Source: Candidatus Obscuribacterales bacterium
GTDB taxonomy: Bacteria; Cyanobacteriota; Vampirovibrionia; Obscuribacterales; Obscuribacteraceae
Assembly (NCBI GenBank): GCA_019750335.1
Contig: JAIEOQ010000006.1
Location: 1-64,000 of the forward strand
Direction of reading: 5' to 3'
DNA: 64,000 nt
Of this stretch, positions 59,238 to 64,000 are shown piece by piece. Under the pieces are notes generated by a model, which was not told the DNA's origin, did not search any database, and saw nothing but the letters and a program-made list of their open reading frames with translations. Made by a program: the position numbers and the translations under genes. Numbering within the stretch: the stretch's first letter is position 1; the number at the start of each line of letters is the position of its first letter.

Positions 59238-60518
59238 TTAACGGTGATGGTGATGGCCACCGCCGTAACCACCGAAGCCGCCATAACTGCCGCCGCGGTA
59301 TCCGCCACCGTAACCACCATAGCCGCCGTAGCTGCCACCGCGGTATCCGCCGTAACCACCATAACCGCCGTAGCTACCGCCGCGATATCCGCCGTAACCA
59401 CCGCTGCCGAAGTTCAGGTAGAGACCGTTGCCACCACCGTAACCACCATAGCCGCCGTAGTTGCCACCACGGTAGTAACCGGTGTTACCGCCGTAGAAGC
59501 CGCTATTGCCATAGTAGCCACTGTTACCGCCGTAATAGCCACCGGTGTAGCCACCGCTGTAACCACCACCGCCGACCAAGGTAACGTAACCACCGCCACT
59601 ACCCGACGAGCAAGTCGAGCAGCTGGGGCGAGTCACGTAGTTGGTGCGGCAAGTCGACGTACGGCAGCGGTTGGCACAGCTTCCACAGCTCGAACGCATC
59701 GGCACACAGCTCGGCGTCGGCGCCGCACAGCTGCTGCTGTAGTTCGAGCTCATGGCCAGATGGTCGAGACGCGGCGTCTCGCAATTACCGATGTCGTGCA
59801 TGTGGAACGTAACCGGACGGTAGTACTCGATGGTGGCCGCCGTCTGGAGGTTGGCGCCCGAGTACACCGTGGACGACGACGATGCATTGACCGCGGTATT
59901 AACTACCGAAGTCGACGCCGTGTTGACGTTGACGCCGGTGTTAACCACCGAGGTCGACGCCGTGTTCGCGTAGCTCGCCGAACTGACGCTCGAGGCGCTG
60001 AGGTTCAACGCAGTTTGCGAACCGGCGCTACCCGAAGACGCAATCAGTAACCAAGCCGGCTGCGAAACCTTTTGGCAAGGAGTCGTCACGCCGCCGGTCG
60101 TGGTTTGCTTGCTGCAATCTTCGGTCGTTACCGTCACGGGCACGGCGACGAAAGGTCCTTGCGCCGGACCGGTCTGGGTGAGCCAAGCCGGTTGCTTGAC
60201 CTTGCCGCAAGCCGTCATGACGCTGCCTTCCGTCGTGGTCGTCACCGTCGTTGTGACGGTTGAGGCCGGAGCCGGAACGACGACCGACTTTCCGCAAGGA
60301 GTGGTGACCGTCGCCGTCGGGGTGGCGGTGACCGGTTGAGCTTCGGCGGGAGCCGGAGTGACGACGGGGGTCGGTTCCACAGCCGGCGGAGCCAAAGTCG
60401 GTTGATTTTCGACGGGGGCAGCAGCCGGGGTCGGCGAAGCTCCGTCTTGGGCGAACGCAGCGGTGCTGCAAACGAACAGGGCCGCCAGGGCGGCGCACAC
60501 AGAGAGAATTTTCTTCAT
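59238..60518 (-). CDS. secreted Cys-rich and Gly/Tyr-rich repeat protein
   Basis: 426 residues from ATG 60518 (GGAG ten bases upstream; ATG 60527 is too close to it). Signal peptide cut after AAFA. A Pro/Ala/Thr-rich stretch (25-75) leads to repeated CxK...QPAWL units (TACGKVKQPAWL, TPCQKVSQPAWL), a Ser/Ala/Val region (about 170-230), a Cys-rich patch (about 260-300, e.g. CGSCANRCRTSTC), then about 120 residues of GGY-type repeats (YGGYGGYRGGSYGG) ending HHHHR. The Gly/Tyr tail resembles structural or adhesive proteins. Monocistronic, strongly biased codons suggesting high expression. Confidence 0.7.
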   Translation of the reverse strand: MKKILSVCAALAALFVCSTAAFAQDGASPTPAAAPVENQPTLAPPAVEPTPVVTPAPAEAQPVTATPTATVTTPCGKSVVVPAPASTVTTTVTTTTEGSVMTACGKVKQPAWLTQTGPAQGPFVAVPVTVTTEDCSKQTTTGGVTTPCQKVSQPAWLLIASSGSAGSQTALNLSASSVSSASYANTASTSVVNTGVNVNTASTSVVNTAVNASSSSTVYSGANLQTAATIEYYRPVTFHMHDIGNCETPRLDHLAMSSNYSSSCAAPTPSCVPMRSSCGSCANRCRTSTCRTNYVTRPSCSTCSSGSGGGYVTLVGGGGYSGGYTGGYYGGNSGYYGNSGFYGGNTGYYRGGNYGGYGGYGGGNGLYLNFGSGGYGGYRGGSYGGYGGYGGYRGGSYGGYGGYGGGYRGGSYGGFGGYGGGHHHHR

Positions 60519-61161
60519 CGGATACATACTCCAACTAAAGGTGAGGCTTGGCAGATTGCCGAAGCCCGTGATGCAGGCAAAACGAACCTACCGGTTGCCT
60601 GCTAAACCGGCGGTGGAACAACGCAAAAACAGTCACAAACTTTCGAGCCAATATGCCGTGTACCTAGCGCCCTCGCTTCGCAGGGTACGTTTGGTGGAAA
60701 CTAAGCAACTGGGTTATAAAAAGAGTTCTGGACTTGATCTCGGGAAAAGAAGTAAGGAAATGATTCTCACCCTACCCCTTTAAAGGGGAAAACATCAATA
60801 CCTGTAGCTTAAAAAGTAGCTGACAACCCTGTTTTGTTAGCGATAACTAGCGCTAATCGGCTTTTTGGCATAGTTTTTTGAATGACTTATCTGGCTACAC
60901 TTCCGAGCTTTCTTTTTTTTAGATCACATACTGAATTAAAAAAGAGATCAGTTTACAAGAGATCTATTCTCTTTCTTATGCACCTAGAAATTTTCTATGG
61001 TGGGAGATATCCCATAGCTTCAGTCATTAGGCCAGCTCACCCATAGTTTAATCTCACTGAATTTCAGCACTTAGCCTTCATGTCGAACAAACTTGTTCGA
61101 CATAGATTTCATCATCCGGTTTCAGGCGAACCGGCAACTCATTGCTTTGGAGGAGGTATCC
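60519..61161. promoter_or_regulatory. divergent intergenic region (Gly/Tyr-rich protein / DGKT protein)
   Basis: About 640 AT-rich bases without a gene. Two promoters are expected. Seen: a small hairpin at 60837-60856 (TTAGCG/CGCTAA) and a perfect 11-bp inverted repeat at 61080-61103 (ATGTCGAACAA / TTGTTCGACAT, 2-base spacer) 58 bases before the DGKT start, which may be an operator. Confidence 0.45.
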
Positions 61162-62499
61162 ATGTCCACGAGCAAGAAGATTCTTGTGGTTGTTTCTCTG
61201 TTGTTGATTGCAGCAAGTTTTGTTGGTTGGAAGTTGACTTCGCGTGAACCGATTGTGAAGCCGGTGTCTTTGGACAAGCTTATGGTTCCGAGCTTAGAGT
61301 TGCCTCAGGGCATTGCTGTCGGTGTTGAACTGCGGAACGAAAGCAGTGATGAGCGTTGGCGCAATGTGAAAAAGAGCGCTGACGGCAAGGTCGAAAGCGC
61401 TGAGATCGGCTATCAGGACAATCGTCGAGGGGTTTACACCTTCGATGAGAACGGCGAGATCAAGAGCTACATGGCTTATGCCGCTGATGATAACAAGCGG
61501 CTGATCTACGAAGCCAGCTTTGATCCGAGCACCGGCTTGGTCGACCATTCGCGCACGTTGCGTACTGACGGCACTGCGGAAAGCGAGTTTCATCGTTCGC
61601 CTGATGGCGTCGAGCAAACTTACTTTTACAACAAGAACGGAGTCAATGTTCGCACGGTCACTCTTCAACCGGACGGCTCGCAAAAGATTGCCACCCTCGA
61701 AGACGGTCGCACAGTCGTTGACGAAGTGGAGCCGGAAGTGAAAGAGGTCAATCTCGGTGAGCGCAAGCTTCCCGATGGCACCACGGTTCCGGTTTATACG
61801 GTCAAGGCTAAGGGCAGCCGCATTCTTAGCTGGGACTTCCGCGATGTTGGCGGTTCGGTGCGTCATCAAGGCGAGTTCTTGCCCAATGGTGATGTTCAGC
61901 TTACCGTCGTCGTTTCGGCCGAGGAGCTAAAGAAGCAGGATCAAATGCTGAAGATGCAAGCTGAAGCTGCCCGCAACGGCGGCAAAATGCCTCAGCATCC
62001 GACTGAAGTTGATCCCGACGATGAAGATGCCGAACCGCCGGCCGGGGTGGTTTATCATCCTTACGTTCGTCAGGTGTGGACGCCTTACGGTGAAGACTGG
62101 AGCCGACGTTTCTACCGTTTGAAGCGGATTGAAATTTACAGCCGCGAAGGCAAGCTCAGTCAAGTTTGCATTTTTCATGCGGACGGTATTACGCCTCAAG
62201 AAGTGCAGACCTGGGTTTATCAGGAGTACTACGGGAAGCACTTCAAGCAGCAAGCTCAGTTTTTCGATAGCACGGGTAAGCTCGTTACTGTTCAGCAGTT
62301 CGATCATACCAGTGGTGATAAGCCTCGCTGGGAAACCGATGTTTCGGCGCAAAACCAGCGCGGACGTTTGCCGGCTGTGATTCTGCAGGAGCTTGCGGTA
62401 GGCAGCCGTTCGCGAGTTTATCGCTTGACCGGTACGCCTTTCGGTGAAGCGGTTCCGGCTGAAGGCTACAAGCTTCCGGCTTTGTTCTGTGATCCCTAG
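61162..62499 (+). CDS. membrane-anchored DGKT-repeat protein
   Basis: 445 residues from ATG 61162 (GGAGGAGG upstream). One N-terminal helix (about 6-24), repeats with SADGKV, DENGEI, RTDGTAE and HADGIT turns, an acidic middle (about 290-310, DPDDEDAEPP), then YGEDWSRRFYRLKRIEIYSREG, shared with the lipoprotein at 16539. The PGDER motif is absent. Another dispersed member of the family. Terminator follows at 62513. Confidence 0.75.
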   Translation: MSTSKKILVVVSLLLIAASFVGWKLTSREPIVKPVSLDKLMVPSLELPQGIAVGVELRNESSDERWRNVKKSADGKVESAEIGYQDNRRGVYTFDENGEIKSYMAYAADDNKRLIYEASFDPSTGLVDHSRTLRTDGTAESEFHRSPDGVEQTYFYNKNGVNVRTVTLQPDGSQKIATLEDGRTVVDEVEPEVKEVNLGERKLPDGTTVPVYTVKAKGSRILSWDFRDVGGSVRHQGEFLPNGDVQLTVVVSAEELKKQDQMLKMQAEAARNGGKMPQHPTEVDPDDEDAEPPAGVVYHPYVRQVWTPYGEDWSRRFYRLKRIEIYSREGKLSQVCIFHADGITPQEVQTWVYQEYYGKHFKQQAQFFDSTGKLVTVQQFDHTSGDKPRWETDVSAQNQRGRLPAVILQELAVGSRSRVYRLTGTPFGEAVPAEGYKLPALFCDP

Positions 62500-62512
62500 T
62501 CTGTGGATTCTC

Positions 62513-62547
62513 TGTCGGAAGACGGCTTTTTAAGCCGTCTTCCGACA
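62513..62547 (+). terminator. terminator after the DGKT protein
   Basis: TGTCGGAAGACGGC and GCCGTCTTCCGACA, a 14-bp perfect stem with loop TTTTTAA, followed by TTTC. Confidence 0.85.
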
Positions 62548-62578
62548 TTTCAAACAATTATTGGATAAAGGGTAAACT

Positions 62579-63487
62579 ATGCAGTTCTCCCGAATTGCAG
62601 TTGTGCATAACCCGGCCGGTGGCTCAGCAAACCCGAAACGTCTTGATGCACTTTGTCAGGCTTTTGCCGAGCAAGGAGCTAAAGTCGTTCGTTATGCCAC
62701 TGAGCCTGGCCCGTCTCCGGGTACGGCACAAGCTTTGCAAGCTGTAGCCGATGGATCCGATTTGATTGTAGCGGTTGGTGGCGATGGCACCGTGCGTGAA
62801 GTTGCTGAAGCTTCGCGCACCACCGGTGTGATGATGGCTGCATATCAAGGCGGCACCAGCAATGTTTTCGCTGAGAGCTTCTATGCGATGCTCGAACCAA
62901 GCCGTTTTGCTTCCATGATTATGTCCGGAGTTCCGCAGCGCATCGACTTGATTGAAGCTGAGTATAAGCCGGCTGATACCGATCAGGTGCGACGTGAGCT
63001 TTGTTTGACGGGAATCTGCACTGGCCCAATGGCTAAGGCGATTACCGGCACGTCAAAGCGAGCGAAAAAACTTTGCGGGCCGCTTGCTTATGCGATAAAC
63101 GCCGGTTTGTCTTTTTTGCGACAAAGACAAACCAGTTTGCATTTTAGTACTGAGCGTCAATCTTGGCTTGCGGATGTGACGACGGCGGTTGTTCTTAACT
63201 TGACGCCGCCTTCCTATGCCAAAATTTCGCGTGGTTGCAATGCTAGCGACGGGCTTCTGGACTTGGTTCTGTTCCAAGTTGAAAAAACGCGGCAGTTACC
63301 AGGGCTTTTGTACAAGCTGGCTGTTAGCCGCCCGGATCAGTCGTCGCGCTACAGTCGCTATCGTGTTCGTGAGCTGACGATTAGCGGCGTCAAGCCTTTT
63401 GATGTCAATTTGGATGGCGAAGCGGTTTTGACCAGTTCAATCAAACTGACTGTTCTACCGCAAGCTCTGCCGATTGTCGTTGCTTAA
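62579..63487 (+). CDS. diacylglycerol/sphingosine kinase-like lipid kinase (YegS/DagK type)
   Basis: 302 residues, AAGGG before ATG. The DAGKc domain shows NPAGG near residue 11, the glycine-rich GGDGT at 67-71 and QGGTSNVFA at about 89-97, the ATP-binding features of the YegS/DagK family. The C-terminal half carries a beta-rich lid (SGVKPFDVNLDGEAV, about 268-284). Such enzymes phosphorylate diacylglycerol, phosphatidylglycerol or related lipids. Preceded by a terminator, so it has its own promoter. Confidence 0.85.
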   Translation: MQFSRIAVVHNPAGGSANPKRLDALCQAFAEQGAKVVRYATEPGPSPGTAQALQAVADGSDLIVAVGGDGTVREVAEASRTTGVMMAAYQGGTSNVFAESFYAMLEPSRFASMIMSGVPQRIDLIEAEYKPADTDQVRRELCLTGICTGPMAKAITGTSKRAKKLCGPLAYAINAGLSFLRQRQTSLHFSTERQSWLADVTTAVVLNLTPPSYAKISRGCNASDGLLDLVLFQVEKTRQLPGLLYKLAVSRPDQSSRYSRYRVRELTISGVKPFDVNLDGEAVLTSSIKLTVLPQALPIVVA

Positions 63488-63530
63488 CGAATGGACTTTT
63501 TTCTGTATTAGCTCCACTGGAGGAGCAACC

Positions 63531-63596
63531 ATGAATGCAGCTTCTCTTGCGTTCATGCGGTTCGTCACCAGTCACCACAATGAGGATTCTGCATGA
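63531..63596 (+). CDS. 21-codon mini-ORF, possible leader peptide
   Basis: ATG 63531 with GGAGGAGC upstream, the best RBS in the region. Encodes MNAASLAFMRFVTSHHNEDS and A, stop TGA overlapping the next ATG (ATGA at 63593). This layout is typical of translational coupling or a regulatory leader peptide; it could also be chance. Confidence 0.4.
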   Translation: MNAASLAFMRFVTSHHNEDSA

Positions 63597-64000
63597 AGAA
63601 GGACATGGCCAAAGTGCTCAAGAACCGGTCGTACTACCGCTACGCCGACACCCACCCCAAACAACAGCGCATCGACGGCATGGACATCGACGAGATGGAC
63701 CAACTGCCGAAGCGCGAGCGCATGGGGCAGCGCTGGGGTAGCTGGCGCTACGGCAACGAACGAGACAGGAGGATCAAAGTCCGAGTAATCGAACGCTTCC
63801 TCCTCTCCCGCGTCGGGCAAAAGTGGGACGACGTCTGGTCCGAAATCTGCAGGCACAACAGCCAACCCTATAGCTTCATCCAATACCAACTCCGCGACAT
63901 GATCAAGCCCGGCGAGCCCAACCGCTACGGAATGGGGCCCTTCGTCGAAGGGGACGTGGCGGTGATCGACGGCAAGCCCTGGAACAAAACCCACGGCTAC
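63593..64000 (+). CDS. unknown protein (3' truncated by window)
   Basis: ATG 63593, GAGG upstream, open to the last base; 136 residues seen, no stop. Rich in Arg, Tyr, Lys, Trp: MKKDMAKVLKNRSYYRYADT at the start, then MDIDEMDQLPKRERMGQRWG, and a Tyr-rich segment (NRYGMGPF). Codons are more GC-rich (CTC, CCC, GAC) than in the genes to its left. No family recognised; the basic, Tyr-rich character hints at nucleic-acid or protein binding. Confidence 0.65.
   Translation, partial: MKKDMAKVLKNRSYYRYADTHPKQQRIDGMDIDEMDQLPKRERMGQRWGSWRYGNERDRRIKVRVIERFLLSRVGQKWDDVWSEICRHNSQPYSFIQYQLRDMIKPGEPNRYGMGPFVEGDVAVIDGKPWNKTHGY

Noticed and set aside
1-64000. CRISPR arrays, IS elements, prophage or tRNA genes
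   Set aside because: No direct-repeat/spacer series, transposase-like protein, phage structural protein or cloverleaf was recognised on reading both strands.

Overview
The window is gene-dense bacterial DNA with mostly short intergenic gaps, Shine-Dalgarno starts, many Rho-independent terminators, predicted signal peptides and lipoboxes. No rRNA, tRNA, IS element or CRISPR array was recognised. Many products are secreted or membrane-anchored paralogues built from DGKT-type, LRR and WD40-like repeats, beside a BatA/BatB-like operon and a tellurite-type (Ter) stress island. This fits a repeat-rich, diderm-like environmental bacterium. A non-photosynthetic cyanobacterial relative (Obscuribacter-like Melainabacteria) or a planctomycete-like lineage are guesses from gene content only; no marker gene settles the taxonomy.

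Layout. 1-3.6 kb: end of a Pro/Thr-rich protein, a small secreted protein, two SPFH/prohibitin-like paralogues and a secreted helical protein. 4.0-5.4 kb (-): NCS1 nucleobase permease. 5.75-13.8 kb (+): tandem array of seven membrane-anchored DGKT-repeat paralogues, then two small membrane proteins. 14.4-17.7 kb (-): a DGKT-repeat lipoprotein followed by a nucleotidyltransferase/TauD-dioxygenase fusion. 18-19.5 kb (-): metallo-beta-lactamase/beta-CASP RNase. 20-21.6 kb (+): rhomboid plus a translationally coupled unknown. 22-28.7 kb (+): DGKT-repeat gene, two VWA proteins, TPR protein, helper, two glycine-zipper membrane proteins and an LRR protein. 28.8-38 kb (-): small membrane proteins, a large membrane protein, TerC, TerB, a VWA protein, three TerD proteins and a membrane-tethered TerD-like protein. 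38.9-42.9 kb (+): divergent metabolic arm (DRE-TIM aldolase, PRTase-TRSP, HAD, StiP-type PRTase). 42.9-47.5 kb (+): LRR, WD40-like, DGKT lipoprotein, membrane protein and a double-SET protein. 47.5-50.5 kb (+): two paralogues with SLOG-like Rossmann domains, each preceded by an elaborate shared RNA leader. 50.6-54.9 kb (+): PhyH dioxygenase, two GT-B-like proteins and an HPr-kinase-like P-loop protein. 54.9-58.8 kb (+): a 98-residue paralogue pair, CorA, UspA-like and CDF transporter. 59.2-60.5 kb (-): secreted Cys- and Gly/Tyr-rich protein. 61.2-64 kb (+): DGKT-repeat protein, diacylglycerol-kinase-like protein, a mini-ORF and an unknown protein cut by the window edge.

How they work together (inference). 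The Ter block resembles the published Ter-associated stress systems, in which Ca2+-binding TerD proteins, TerC, TerB and VWA proteins at the membrane accompany a PRTase/HAD/StiP pathway proposed to make a nucleoside-like metabolite. The SLOG pair and the PhyH/GT/kinase-like cluster may be a second small-molecule pathway. The most promising undescribed element is the twice-occurring structured 5' leader in front of the SLOG genes: its stems differ in sequence but keep pairing, a hairpin loop can form a pseudoknot with a downstream purine tract, and the last hairpin overlaps the ribosome binding site.
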